NCBI RefSeq assembly: GCF_002245895.1
Contig: NZ_NPJZ01000002.1
Location: 124,001-188,000, forward strand
Direction of reading: 5' to 3'
Source: Rhodococcus sp. OK302
GTDB lineage: Bacteria > Actinomycetota > Actinomycetes > Mycobacteriales > Mycobacteriaceae
Length of the DNA: 64,000 bases
The position numbers and the translations under genes are program-made. This document shows, in pieces, positions 46,694 to 55,634 of this stretch (position 1 is the first letter of the stretch; each line of letters starts with the position of its first letter). The notes below the pieces were generated by a model, which saw only the letters and a program-made list of their open reading frames with translations, had not been told where the DNA came from and ran no database searches.

Positions 46694-47098
46694 CGCAGCT
46701 ACTTCGCCGCCCGGCGCTGGTGCGGGGGCAGTGTCCACCTGGTCGGCCGAGTTGCAGTCCGCCGGAAGTAATGCGGCGGGTCCGCGAACAATTGCCAACT
46801 ATCTTGACCATGATCGCGTCGGAACGTCGTCACGGCAGTTGTCACACTGCAGGTCAGAGCACCGGCGGAGGACAACTCCGATGACGATTCACATCCTCCG
46901 AGACGGTGGGTGAAACGCCGGGATGGCCCCCACAGAACATCGTGAGGACACGGTTCGGGTGAGTCGCGGACGGGCCGCCCACCAACCTGTAGGTCACTCG
47001 CAGCAAGGTGGGCAGCCTGCTCCCCAACCCGTGGAACGCCAAGTCCAACTGTCACTCGACAGCCTTGTCCGCCGTGGCCCTCCGTTCAGAATTGCGCG
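46694..47098. other. Gap without a gene
   Basis: Nothing recognisable in about 400 bp. Confidence 0.35.
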
Positions 47099-47305
47099 TC
47101 ACTCGTCGGAGTCCTTTTGAGCGATCTCGCTCGCCCGTAAGTGCTCGCACCAGCCGCACACTGGGTACTCGAACATTCCGTGGTCGTCGCTGCCAAGTGA
47201 TTCGACAACGGTGAACGCGTCAGCGTTCTTGGGACATACGTTGCCCCTGAAGTACCCGTTCCCCACGCTGATGGCAATCGCTATGGAATCCTCACGAAAC
47301 CCCAT
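47099..47305 (-). CDS. Short hypothetical protein with Cys cluster
   Basis: 68 residues from the ATG at 47305, with GGGAG 5 bp upstream. It starts MGFREDSIAIAISVGNGYFR, then GNVCPKNADAFTVVESLG and EYPVCGWCEHLRASEIA. Three Cys and a His could bind zinc. It stands between orphan genes on the same strand. Unidentified. Confidence 0.5.
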   Translation of the reverse strand: MGFREDSIAIAISVGNGYFRGNVCPKNADAFTVVESLGSDDHGMFEYPVCGWCEHLRASEIAQKDSDE

Positions 47306-47402
47306 GTCATCTCCCAAGATATCCATCACAAGTCCAGCAAATCTGCGCCGATTCAGTGAGATCGTTCCGGTACGGCGCCTCCCCCGGAAATGCCATCAGG
47401 AG

Positions 47403-48179
47403 TTACAACACCCGTCGTGAGCCTTTCGGTAGCCGAATCTCCGGTCGTTCGGTCGGCAGGCTAGCCGCAGCACGGATGCTCCGGATGTCATCGGAAGCCA
47501 ACGGCGCGGATAGATCGCGCTGGATGACGACGGTGCCGTCCCTATACGGAAATGCCTCCACGGTGGGCGGGAGCTGTGTTTCGTCGATTGGGAACTCTTG
47601 ACCCAAGTAGGTGCAGCTGCCGATGGTCGCACCGCCTGGCACATAGCGCTGTACCGGTGACTCAGCTCGCCGATAGAGGACCGCTGTGTGGGCATCCCAG
47701 ATATCGGTCAGTCCTTGAACGAGTCTCAATGCCAGTGTGATCCGGGATTCGTCGGCGAAAGTGCAGACGAAACTTCCCGCACCTGAATTGTCCCCGAAAA
47801 CGGCCAACACGTGGATATCTCCGGCATCCGAGTACAGGCTTATGTGCCTTCGAAGCGAGAGGGGAAACATTCCGCCGGCGGCGTAGGGTGATCGTCGGCT
47901 CTCGATCAATGCGGCTTCGATCGATTCTTCCGTCGGCGGCACAAGGACCTGCCGGACATTCGAGGCGAGCATCTGCTCGACTGTCGCATCGTCGGGGAGA
48001 TCGTCACCTACCGACTGATAGAGGTCGACGCCGAAGACCGGGTCGATGTCGCGAAGTAACTGCAGCGAACGAACAACGAGCGCGGCGGTGACAATTTCGG
48101 CTGCTGGCGGCCCCTTAGACGAGATGGCCCTCAAGGTCAGTCCGTCCATGGTGGTTCGGCGCAGTGATGACGACGGCAT
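47403..48179 (-). CDS. Hypothetical protein
   Basis: 258 residues from the ATG at 48179 (GGGAGAGAAG upstream). It reads LRAISSKGPPAAEIVTAALV, then VRSLQLLRDIDPVFGVDLYQ, FPLSLRRHISLYSDAGDIHV and VVIQRDLSAPLASDDIRSIR. It appears to be a two-part cytoplasmic alpha/beta protein with no signal. It overlaps the 3' end of the upstream gene (48115-48546) by 65 bp, suggesting coupling. Its general look is that of immunity or Imm52-like proteins, but this is only an impression. Confidence 0.55.
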   Translation of the reverse strand: MPSSSLRRTTMDGLTLRAISSKGPPAAEIVTAALVVRSLQLLRDIDPVFGVDLYQSVGDDLPDDATVEQMLASNVRQVLVPPTEESIEAALIESRRSPYAAGGMFPLSLRRHISLYSDAGDIHVLAVFGDNSGAGSFVCTFADESRITLALRLVQGLTDIWDAHTAVLYRRAESPVQRYVPGGATIGSCTYLGQEFPIDETQLPPTVEAFPYRDGTVVIQRDLSAPLASDDIRSIRAAASLPTERPEIRLPKGSRRVL

Positions 48180-48546
48180 TTTCACTTCTCTCCCGGCGCG
48201 GCTCAGGCGAATCGTTCGCCGATCTGCGGGTCGCAGAGTCGGTAGCCGAGTGGCGTATCGCGTCGATGATCTCGTTTGAATGCTCGCCTTGGAACCTGTA
48301 GCCGATGAACTCGATCAACTGCTCACCAATGGACACGTCGTACGCCGGCGTTCCTTCGGGGTTAGTCCCGGGCGGGCGCAGGAACTGCCCGTCCCACGTC
48401 CAGCCTGGGAGATCCGCAAACGCCCGCAAGACACGGTCCCGGTCCACCGCATCGATACCGCTGACGTGCTCGTCGTACATCCGCGCGTAGACGTTGTCGG
48501 GGTCGAGATCATCGCCTCCGGCCCAGAACACCAGGTTGTAGCTCAT
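48115..48546 (-). CDS. Hypothetical protein
   Basis: 143 residues starting MSYNLVFWAGGDDLDPDNVY, with a folded part up to about residue 90 (VLRAFADLPGWTWDGQFLRP, SIGEQLIEFIGYRFQGEHSN). After that an Arg/Ser-rich tail runs into the next gene and may reflect a lost stop or frameshift. The start ATG at 48546 follows GGCGTT only, a weak site. Small proteins with this start occur next to secreted polymorphic toxins in actinobacteria (impression only). Confidence 0.55.
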   Translation of the reverse strand: MSYNLVFWAGGDDLDPDNVYARMYDEHVSGIDAVDRDRVLRAFADLPGWTWDGQFLRPPGTNPEGTPAYDVSIGEQLIEFIGYRFQGEHSNEIIDAIRHSATDSATRRSANDSPEPRRERSENAVVITAPNHHGRTDLEGHLV

Positions 48547-48758
48547 AACGCCTAGTATGCCCGCACGCTAACCACAGGGTCGGGGTTGTTGATTGCGGCG
48601 TTCGCGGTGATCGGGCTGTACGAGCCGGCGATGATAGTGGCGCGTCGCGTCGTCAGCGGATTTTTCAGCCGCGCTAGACGTGATCGGTGCTCCCGCGAAA
48701 ATCCGTTCCGCTGAGGCGGATCAACGGAACGGCAAGGTTCAGCTGCTTAAATCGACGG

Positions 48759-49256
48759 ATGACGATCACCGGTTTGATCAGCGCTGGGCACCATACGTTT
48801 CTCATCTCCGCGGCCGACGCCGATCCCACGGACACGTACACCACGGGGCAGGTTTTCGACGCCGGCAACAATCTCATCTCGGTTCACACCGGCATCGCCT
48901 ACGGTCCTGTCAACGTCACACTCGAACTGCTGTCCGGCGAAGACCACATCTTCGAAAACGGTGGGCCATACATCGATCTCGACGCATGGGACAACGTCGA
49001 AGACGTCACCGTCGTGTGCCGCGAACCCATGCTCTTCATCACCTTGGAGAACGAAATCGTCGAAGAATTCGGCGAACTCACCTCTCCTAGCGGAGCTCGC
49101 CATTTCCGCATCGCCACCCGTGGCCGAGCCACCCACTGGGACCTCGACGTCGATACCCCAACCGAGGAGTACCTCATTCAGACCTGGCCCACCGGAGGCC
49201 CATCAATGATCCGCGAGATCAAAGCCACGGACGGTGTCTGGCTCAACGAGGAGTGA
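48759..49256 (+). CDS. Hypothetical protein
   Basis: 165 residues from the ATG at 48759. It is beta-rich and acidic: MTITGLISAGHHTFLISAAD, then VFDAGNNLISVHTGIAYGPV, DVTVVCREPMLFITLENEIV and EYLIQTWPTGGPSMIREIKA. It has no signal or membrane segment and no family was recognised. The pattern of alternating strands suggests a small beta-sandwich. Confidence 0.6.
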   Translation: MTITGLISAGHHTFLISAADADPTDTYTTGQVFDAGNNLISVHTGIAYGPVNVTLELLSGEDHIFENGGPYIDLDAWDNVEDVTVVCREPMLFITLENEIVEEFGELTSPSGARHFRIATRGRATHWDLDVDTPTEEYLIQTWPTGGPSMIREIKATDGVWLNEE

Positions 49257-49741
49257 GCTATGTACCGCCGTCGATGATGCTTCCGTTGCCGGGCCTACTC
49301 ACCTGCAAGGGAACTCGGGGAATGCACTGGTCTGCCAGTTGCGAATGCAGCCTGCAGAATGAGCGCAAGACGTCGACGGTGGACCGACTGGATTTGTATG
49401 CGCGCACTCTGCAGGCTGCTTGCGGAACTGTACCCGGAGATGACTGCGTCTAATCGCGGTTGTTCGCGGTGGGCAGTCGGCGCCGACATGTGCCCCGCTT
49501 GTTTCGGCGAAACGCCTGCGCCACAGCGTGCTCGAGCGCCGACTGCGACACGCTTCGACTGCGGATAGGCGCGTAACGCGCGGGTGTTTTCTGTTGGAAA
49601 CACCCGAAGTTCGCAACGGAGATGTCAACGGTGGCGGAATCCACGCAGGGCTAGGCCGTTGATGGTGTGCGAGAAACTATTCTCATTGCACACCAATTCT
49701 CACATCAGCAGTGAATGTGCCGTCGTATCAAACGGATCGAA
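49257..49741. other. Gap without a gene
   Basis: No supported frame in about 480 bp. CGCGGGTGTTTTCTGTTGGA near 49580 starts a short GTGTTT...AAACAC dyad. Confidence 0.35.
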
Positions 49742-50098
49742 TCAGCGTGCAGCGTCGAAGGCGTCGAGGATCTCCGCTTTGACCCGTCCCCGCGGAGCCA
49801 CGTCGTAACCGTTCTTGACTGCCCAGTCCCGGACTGCCGGCAACTGCTCTTTCGAGCGACCTGAACCGGTAACCTTCTCCGTCGCATCAGCTTTACTGCC
49901 TCGACGCGCCTTTCCGGCCTTCTCCGCTACCTTCACGAAAGGCTCGAGGGCGGCGTTGAATTTGTCGACGTTCGTCGGCCGCAGATCGATCAGGTAATCC
50001 GACCCCTGATACGAGAATTGGATGCGCTCGCCGAACCCGTCATCGATCGGCTTACCATCGAGATCGTCGATAAGTTGGCGAATAACTCTCTCAGCCAT
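49742..50098 (-). CDS. lsr2: Lsr2 family nucleoid-associated protein
   Basis: 118 residues from the ATG at 50098 (family start MAERVIRQLIDDLDGKPIDD). N-terminal oligomerisation domain: RIQFSYQGSDYLIDLRPTNV, then DKFNAALEPFVKVAEKAG. Linker: ARRGSKADATEKVTGSGRSK. C-terminal DNA-binding domain: LPAVRDWAVKNGYDVAPRGR, then VKAEILDAF, with the RGR minor-groove (AT-hook-like) motif. Lsr2 coats AT-rich DNA and silences foreign genes. Its place inside an island of orphan and IS sequences suggests an extra copy carried by the island rather than the core lsr2. The tandem run GCGACCTCGA near 50175 precedes it. Confidence 0.93.
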   Translation of the reverse strand: MAERVIRQLIDDLDGKPIDDGFGERIQFSYQGSDYLIDLRPTNVDKFNAALEPFVKVAEKAGKARRGSKADATEKVTGSGRSKEQLPAVRDWAVKNGYDVAPRGRVKAEILDAFDAAR

Positions 50099-50276
50099 GC
50101 ATCGTCCCCAATTCGATAGAAATCTCTCCAATAACCGGGTAACCTTAGCAACCCATTTGCCGGCACCGAGACGACCTCGAGCGACCTCGAGCGACCTCGA
50201 GGGCCGAGTGCTACCCAGGTCCCCGCCGCGACAGCACCGCCACGCCAGAGCGGGAGGCAAGTGCCATACTCGAAGT

Positions 50277-50924
50277 ATGGGCTGGTCAGTGCGGAGGTGG
50301 TTTCAACGGCAACAGCAGCCGACAGAACCACAGGAGTCGACTCAAATACAGGTCGAGACGCCTGAGGTTCCCACTGCGCGCACGCAGTTCTACGAGCGTC
50401 AACGCATAGCGTGGGAGCAGGCATAGGCCGAGTTCAATTCCCGCACATGGCCTTTCCTGATCGCGGGTGATGTGTTGCAGTGGGCGCGTACCTGGCTCCC
50501 GTCCGGCCTTGTAGACGCTTCGACAGCGGAACTGGAAGCTGCGTACGTGCGCGGCGAGATCCCACATATCCCGTTCGCGCCATCTGTTGAGCTCGCCGAG
50601 GTGGTGATCGGTAGAGCAGTCGAAGACGGCATAGTGATTCTTCCCGTACCGGGCCGACTAACAAGCACGTTCGTACATCGAGACCCCACCACCGAGCTTG
50701 AGACTGCCAGGGGCTACGGATTAATAGTCGCGGACAGTGCAGTGTTGGAGATCCGATCTGCCGCCGGCTCAATCGAAGAAGGAGAACTTGGCAGTTCGGA
50801 TGGTTCACCACTGCACGGCGCGGCCGCGATCGAGCGAATAGTCCACCAAGTCATCGACACCTTCGCTCAAGTGCGGCCCTCCCTTCACTACGCCTGGGAC
50901 AAGGACCACCAACCCAACCGGTGA
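50277..50924 (+). pseudogene. Hypothetical gene interrupted by an in-frame TAG
   Basis: Frame from ATG 50277: MGWSVRRWFQRQQQPTEPQE to QFYERQRIAWEQA, then TAG at 50424-50426. The same frame continues at once as AEFNSRTWPFLIAGDVLQWA, then RTWLPSGLVDASTAELEAAY and so on to 50924. The parts read as one 215-residue soluble protein broken by a single stop. A restart at TTG 50472 would give the second part only. No family was recognised. Confidence 0.55.
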
Positions 50925-51007
50925 CCACGTCAGCGATGAGTGGCCGAGAAGCGCACGGGTCAATGCCGAACACCGACAAGTAACTCGACTTCGCAGATGG
51001 AGGAATA

Positions 51008-51686
51008 GTGGATCTGGCGCATGTTGCGAGATTTGTCGCCACACCTGAGTTGGTCGGGGTCGACGACCTCACAGCGCAGGACCGCCGGCAACTACCGGAC
51101 CACTGGCTGCACACGCTCGCCGGGGACCGTGCAGGGCGCGTAGCGGAAGTCTTGAAGCGGTGGAACCACTTCGGGCGACCGATCATGTCCGACACCTACA
51201 AGACGATCACTGCCAGTCTCGCCGACGTCGCCTTGCTGACATCTAAGGGTGAATGGTTTCTCCTGTACCGGATGACGGCGGCCGACGGCGATGACATGTA
51301 CTACCTCGGTGGGCGGCCAGTCACCGAGAACGACGACGTCCCTGCGGTGTGGCAACATTTTCCGGCGAGCCTGACACAGTTCTACACCCACCTTCACAAC
51401 GGCTGGTACGACATCGCTGGGAGAACGGTCGGGCCTCTGCCGCTTCGGGACATGTTTCGCATCGACACATTCGAATGGGGAATCCTGGACGGTCTCCCCC
51501 CCTGACGAGTACCCCGATCCCTCCCGCTGCGTCGCTACATTCCGCTCCGGCGGCGGCGGATACCTCTGCTTGCACCTCGGCGGGGACGCCGTCAGAGGGG
51601 TGGTGTGGTCGTCATACGAGCCTCCGTACCTGGTCGACTACTCCACCTACCTCGACATCTGGACCAACGTCGGACTCGGCGCATGA
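51008..51686 (+). pseudogene. Immunity-like hypothetical protein, frameshifted at a 7-C run
   Basis: The first frame (GTG 51008, GGAGG upstream) reads DLAHVARFVATPELVGVDDL, then FLLYRMTAADGDDMYYLGGR and DMFRIDTFEWGILDGLPP, stopping at 51503. The next frame continues DEYPDPSRCVATFRSGGGGY, then LCLHLGGDAVRGVVWSSYEP and YSTYLDIWTNVGLGA, stop at 51686. Six instead of seven C at 51496-51502 would give one 225-residue protein. Its composition (acidic, Trp-rich, GGY-L-L) resembles SMI1/KNR4 (SUKH) immunity proteins. The run could be a real mutation or switch, or a sequencing error. Confidence 0.6.
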
Positions 51687-51974
51687 AACCACGCTTCTCC
51701 CCAGACAGGTCGGGGGCGACCATTCTGGGTAACCATCACATAACCCAGCAGGTGGTCACCTGAACTCGGCGGGGCGCGCGCACCGCAGCGTGCTGCAAGG
51801 TTTCAAGAACAAGAACGCTTTCAGCCCCGTGTGATTTCACTCTCGAACTACACAAAATGATTGCTGAATATTCACGCAAGGGCGTTGACTGTCGGTAACG
51901 AAACCCGCGACCCTCGACCGGCTGCACCGGGGCGATCGCCGACAAAAGGAGCCCGCACATGCCGTGTGAACCCA

Positions 51975-52226
51975 ATGTCCGCGCAACAGCAGCCACGTCC
52001 GGCGGCGGAACAACATTCGGATCGAGTCGCCGTAGCGGAGCCCGGCAGCGCTACATCTCAATTACACTCCCACGCGTCCTCTGAATCCCACACGGGCACC
52101 GACGAAATGGCTACCGCGCATCCCGGTCGACTCCGCCGCTTCGGAGAGCGCGTCGCCGAAACAGTCGTGGAATTCGTCGTCGACGTCGAATGCGGCGTGA
52201 TCGGATCGCTGTTCCGTCGACAATGA
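51975..52226 (+). CDS. Short hypothetical protein
   Basis: 83 residues from an ATG at 51975: SAQQQPRPAAEQHSDRVAVA, then GRLRRFGERVAETVVEFVVD, ending ECGVIGSLFRRQ. It has a disordered N-terminus and one amphipathic helix at the end. Immediately followed (6 bp) by a small membrane protein gene, so both may form a unit. Confidence 0.45.
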   Translation: MSAQQQPRPAAEQHSDRVAVAEPGSATSQLHSHASSESHTGTDEMATAHPGRLRRFGERVAETVVEFVVDVECGVIGSLFRRQ

Positions 52227-52232
52227 ACAGGA

Positions 52233-52436
52233 TTGGACTCCGCCGTGGCCGTACCTCAACTTTTCCTGGTCACCGCCGTCGGTACCGGGTTACTCTCCTT
52301 TGCGCTGCAGGTCACATCGCTGGCGATCGCCGGACACCGGACGCTCACATGCGCCGCCACCAGTACCGCAGTGCTCGCGCTCATATTTCTGACGCTCGGC
52401 TTACTGATCTCACCGACAAAGACGAGGTCCAGGTGA
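52233..52436 (+). CDS. Small membrane protein
   Basis: 67 residues from a TTG at 52233 (a GTG at 52245 is the alternative). Two hydrophobic helices: PQLFLVTAVGTGLLSFALQV and CAATSTAVLALIFLTLGLLI. The stop TGA at 52434 is created by the junction of a 29-bp tandem duplication; without the duplication the protein would be one residue longer. Unidentified. Confidence 0.5.
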   Translation: MDSAVAVPQLFLVTAVGTGLLSFALQVTSLAIAGHRTLTCAATSTAVLALIFLTLGLLISPTKTRSR

Positions 52437-52462
52437 TCTCACCGACAAAGACGAGGTCCAGG
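52405..52462. repeat. 29-bp perfect tandem duplication
   Basis: Two identical copies (52405-52433 and 52434-52462) beginning TGATCTCACCGACAAAGACG and ending AGGTCCAGG. Confidence 0.95.
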
Positions 52463-52628
52463 CGATGATCAATTCCGTTCCGGAACCGCATCTCGAGCCC
52501 TACGAAGTCTCGACTGCAGTCAACAGCCCTCGAAACAACAACCCTTCACTATTGGATCCGGTCTGACCGCACTTCCATTGATGCCCAAGATGACTGGTGA
52601 TTTTCGCGTGGCTGCGCTGACCTAAAAA

Positions 52629-53267
52629 TCACCGCGGAGTGTCGTTGGGCAGGAACAGAGCCGCGGCTTCAAGCCCATCCTGCAGATACTCGTAGTCACC
52701 CACCAGCGCTGCGCGAAGGGTCAGCTCGTCGAGATCCGATCCAGCGTTCAAGAGCGCGCGGAGAGTGGTGTCATCTCCGCGTACCGATTGCCCGAGAAGG
52801 TCTTCCGATGCCTGCTCGAGGAAGTCCGCGAGAGATGAGAGCGCTGAATTGGGCTCCTGAGACGAGCCCGGTGCGAGCACATAGGGCACAACACGCGTCG
52901 GATCATGTCCAACAGCTGTCCACCGCCCGGCCTCGTATCCGTAGGCAAAGTTGAGGATCTCGTCGTTGCTTACGGTTTCGAGCCACCAGTGTTCGGCGCC
53001 GCGATCGCACAAGAAGGCGCGGCCGCCTTCCAAGGCAGGATCGGGACAGTGCCGATCGAAACCGAAGATCGCAGCACGACCGCCCGGCAGCGCAATGAAG
53101 TCGAAGTGCGATCCGCCGCCGTCACGATAAGTGACTCGATTGTTTTCGATGGTGAAGTTCGAATGTAGGTCGGAAGAGGAGAAAACTGCCGCGTAAGCAG
53201 CCGCCCACCCCGCGAGCATCCGATGTGCTGCGGCCGGATCCGGAAGCTCGAATTCAATCGGACTCAT
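52629..53267 (-). CDS. Hypothetical protein
   Basis: 212 residues from an ATG at 53267: MSPIEFELPDPAAAHRMLAG, then GGSHFDFIALPGGRAAIFGF, LCDRGAEHWWLETVSNDEIL and NFAYGYEAGRWTAVGHDPTR. It is acidic and Trp/Gly-rich, resembling SMI1/KNR4 or immunity-type proteins by composition. No signal. No family is firmly recognised. Codon use supports a real gene. Confidence 0.6.
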   Translation of the reverse strand: MSPIEFELPDPAAAHRMLAGWAAAYAAVFSSSDLHSNFTIENNRVTYRDGGGSHFDFIALPGGRAAIFGFDRHCPDPALEGGRAFLCDRGAEHWWLETVSNDEILNFAYGYEAGRWTAVGHDPTRVVPYVLAPGSSQEPNSALSSLADFLEQASEDLLGQSVRGDDTTLRALLNAGSDLDELTLRAALVGDYEYLQDGLEAAALFLPNDTPR

Positions 53268-53450
53268 TGTCAGACCGTAACGCTCACCCCAGATTCACTC
53301 TACCCAGCGTGTGGTGCACCACGATCACGCGCCGGGATGCGGTTGTCGATGTCCTTCTGCTGGGACAGGTCACCGTCCGACCCATTCTCGACCTACCGGC
53401 CAACGGGCAACCTCAACCCATATCTAGGAACCCGCGCGGAAACTTCGCAA

Positions 53451-53597
53451 GGTGCAGTCATCGACGATACGAACCTCTTCGCCGAACACCTCCAGCAATG
53501 GGAAGACCACTACAACTACGATCGACCCCACGGCGCCCTGTCGGGGCAGACACCCTACGAACGACTCAAGCAAAAAGCCCGGGACCCGCTGTCATAG
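53451..53597 (+). pseudogene. IS481/IS3-type transposase, C-terminal fragment
   Basis: The last 48 residues of an integrase-core transposase: LFAEHLQQWEDHYNYDRPHG, then ALSGQTPYERLKQKARD (the YN-RPH-L-G-TP end motif). The upstream frame does not show the catalytic core, so only the tail survives. Confidence 0.75.
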
Positions 53598-53807
53598 GCC
53601 TCTTTCAGTTGCAAAATCCGGGAACGGACACAGGTCGGTCTCGCCGCAGCCCGCGCCCGCGGCCGTACCGGTGGCCGGCCACCGAAGATGACGTCGACGA
53701 AACTCTCACAGGCACAAAGGATGCGGGAAAACGGCATGCAACTGACCGACATCGCCGAAATCATCGGCGTCGGAAGATCGACGCTGTACCGACATCTCAA
53801 ACGGTAG
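53598..53807 (+). pseudogene. Serine resolvase (TnpR-type), C-terminal fragment
   Basis: The frame directly after the transposase stub reads KIRERTQVGLAAARARGRTG, then GRPPKMTSTKLSQAQRMREN and GMQLTDIAEIIGVGRSTLYR, ending HLKR. This is the arm (E-helix end, RERT-GL-AARARGR-GGRP) and the helix-turn-helix of Tn3-type resolvases. The catalytic Ser domain is missing. It is a transposon debris junction. Confidence 0.85.
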
Positions 53808-54435
53808 CGCCCGGCTGATTCTCACGCGCATGGTGCAGGTCAGGATCTTTGCGGAAGAATTTGCTGGACCGCCTGTTTCGGCGAGATGGTGCGACAAAGG
53901 AAATTCTCGTCATCAACCGCGCACAAACCATGAGTGACCCGGTGCTCGAACTGTTCGACCATGTCGGGTTCGGCAAATACGGTGTAGAGACGCAACAACA
54001 GTCGGGATTTTCGCTCTTCGCGCGAGCCCATGCCCGGCATGCGTCCTTCGGCGGGCACCCCAAGGCCCCGACTTGGCCGAGTCTCCCATATTCGCAGGTG
54101 GGAACGGTCTCTCAAGCCGTGTGTTTCGGCCCCGGCGCTCCTTCTTCCAAACCGGTAGCGCCCTAGGCGCCGTTGAAAGGCGGACACGGCGCGGGCGTGA
54201 TCGCGTTCGACCAGGTTTCGGAGTCAGTCCAAACCTCCTATCAGCCCTTCGACCGCCGCGGCCTTAATGCTCGCATGAACGTCGACGCACATGCGCAATG
54301 CCGGATGCATGTCGTCCTGCTCGGACAGAGCCGGGCACGCGGTGGCGCTCGCCGTGCTCCATTGGACGGACGTCTGGTGCCAGCTCGACTTCTCAACGGT
54401 CACGACGTTGCCACACCGACGGCACTCGACGTCGG
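53808..54435. other. Gap with no secure gene
   Basis: A minus-strand frame (about 54000-53840: YTVFAEPDMVEQFEHRVTHG, then LCAVDDENFLCRTISPKQAV) is protein-like but unidentified. It is probably further transposon debris. Confidence 0.3.
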
Positions 54436-55584
54436 TCAATGTCCTACCTCGACCGAGCGTCCCGCAATGCTCTCCGCCACCACCGCGCGCCAGGTTTCGA
54501 TCGGGGTCCTCATGTCCACTTCGAACTCGAAACGCTCGACCATATCGGCGCTGACGTCTGCAACGTCGACATAGAACTGCTCGTACCACCGGCGAAGTTG
54601 ATAGACGGGACCATCGCCATCACAGAGCAGAGGATTCTCGATGCGGGTCTTGTTCTTCCAGATCTCGACGTCCTGCTCGAAGCCCTTGGTGATGTATCTG
54701 CCCATGCTCTCGGCCATCTGTTCCGCGGCGGCAGCGTCGAACAAGGGGGAATTCTTGACGATGACGCCGTACGTGAGGACGAAACTGTTGGTATCGATCG
54801 GGTAATGACAGTTCAGCAGCACGGACTCGATGTCGAATTGGTCGTAGTGATAGGTCAACTCGTCGATCATGAAAGCAGGACCGTAGTAGGCGGCCTTCGA
54901 CGTATTCCCGATCAGCGTCGGCTGACCGTCGCTGACGGGTGGTCGAACATCCTCTCGCGCAAGCCCGTTCATGTACTGCGCCGCAACATGCCCTTCGAAG
55001 ACGTTACGAAAGTGTGTCGGGAAGGAGCCGTGCACGTAGAAGAAGTGGGCCATGTCCACGTTGTTGTCGATGAGTTCGCGGCAGTTGGTCTGCACCACAA
55101 TTTGTGTGAAGCCCTTCCACCCGGTCCAGTCATCGGACGTGACTCCCGGAATTCGCGGCGGCGCTATCTCGGGCGGCGGGGCGTTCCCCTCCGGATCGTT
55201 GTAGACGAACAGCATCCCGTCCTGATCGAGAATGTGCCAGGAACGAGTCTTCGCGAGTGGCGGAACCCTTCGGGCATAAGGGATCTCCGTGCACCGGCCG
55301 TTCGTTCCCCAGCGCCAGTCGTGGAACGGACACGCCACGGAGTCGCCTTTGATTTCGCCCTGGCTCAAGTCCCCGCCCATGTGACGGCAGTACGCATCCA
55401 GGACGGCAAGGTCACCCTTGCTGTCGGCGAACACGACCAGCTTGGTTCCGAACGCGTGGATCGAATGGGGCTTGCCGTCCTTGTAGGGCTCGGACAAGCC
55501 CAGGCAGTGCCACCCTCTGGCGTATCGGTCGAGTGGTGCAGCCGAATCTATTTCGCGGTATTCGTCGTTGACGGGGTGCTCCAT
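54436..55584 (-). CDS. kshA: KshA-like Rieske oxygenase (3-ketosteroid 9-alpha-hydroxylase, oxygenase component)
   Basis: 382 residues. Rieske cluster: Cys66-x-His68 (YCRHMGGDLSQG) and Cys85-x-x-His88 (ACPFHDWRWG). Mononuclear iron: His180, His185 (NNVDMAHFFYVHGSFPTHF) and Asp305 (KGFEQDVEIW). Family features VPYA-R-P, NCRE-IDN and FEGH-AQY are those of rhodococcal KshA. KshA with reductase KshB hydroxylates C9 of androstadienedione-type steroids, opening ring B together with KstD. KshB is not in the window. Substrate preference among KshA copies differs; this appears to be an additional copy. It is divergent from a TetR gene 50 bp away, the likely regulator. ATG at 55584, weak GGGG site. Confidence 0.9.
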   Translation of the reverse strand: MEHPVNDEYREIDSAAPLDRYARGWHCLGLSEPYKDGKPHSIHAFGTKLVVFADSKGDLAVLDAYCRHMGGDLSQGEIKGDSVACPFHDWRWGTNGRCTEIPYARRVPPLAKTRSWHILDQDGMLFVYNDPEGNAPPPEIAPPRIPGVTSDDWTGWKGFTQIVVQTNCRELIDNNVDMAHFFYVHGSFPTHFRNVFEGHVAAQYMNGLAREDVRPPVSDGQPTLIGNTSKAAYYGPAFMIDELTYHYDQFDIESVLLNCHYPIDTNSFVLTYGVIVKNSPLFDAAAAEQMAESMGRYITKGFEQDVEIWKNKTRIENPLLCDGDGPVYQLRRWYEQFYVDVADVSADMVERFEFEVDMRTPIETWRAVVAESIAGRSVEVGH

Positions 55585-55592
55585 GACCCCAG

Positions 55593-55610
55593 TTAAGCGA
55601 AGTTGATTAA
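55593..55610. promoter_or_regulatory. Imperfect dyad between kshA-like and TetR genes
   Basis: TTAAGCGAAGTTGATTAA has TTAA ends and matches its reverse complement at 6 of 9 positions per arm. It lies in the 50-bp divergent promoter and is the only dyad there, so it is the probable TetR site. Confidence 0.4.
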
Positions 55611-55634
55611 ACGTGTCAAGGGTAGATTTCCGCT

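Noticed and set aside
46034..46798. Minus-strand frame of about 270 codons near 45986-46798
   Set aside because: Antisense to the orphan gene at 46100; no features.
54298..55596. 432-codon plus-strand frame
   Set aside because: Antisense to the kshA-like gene.
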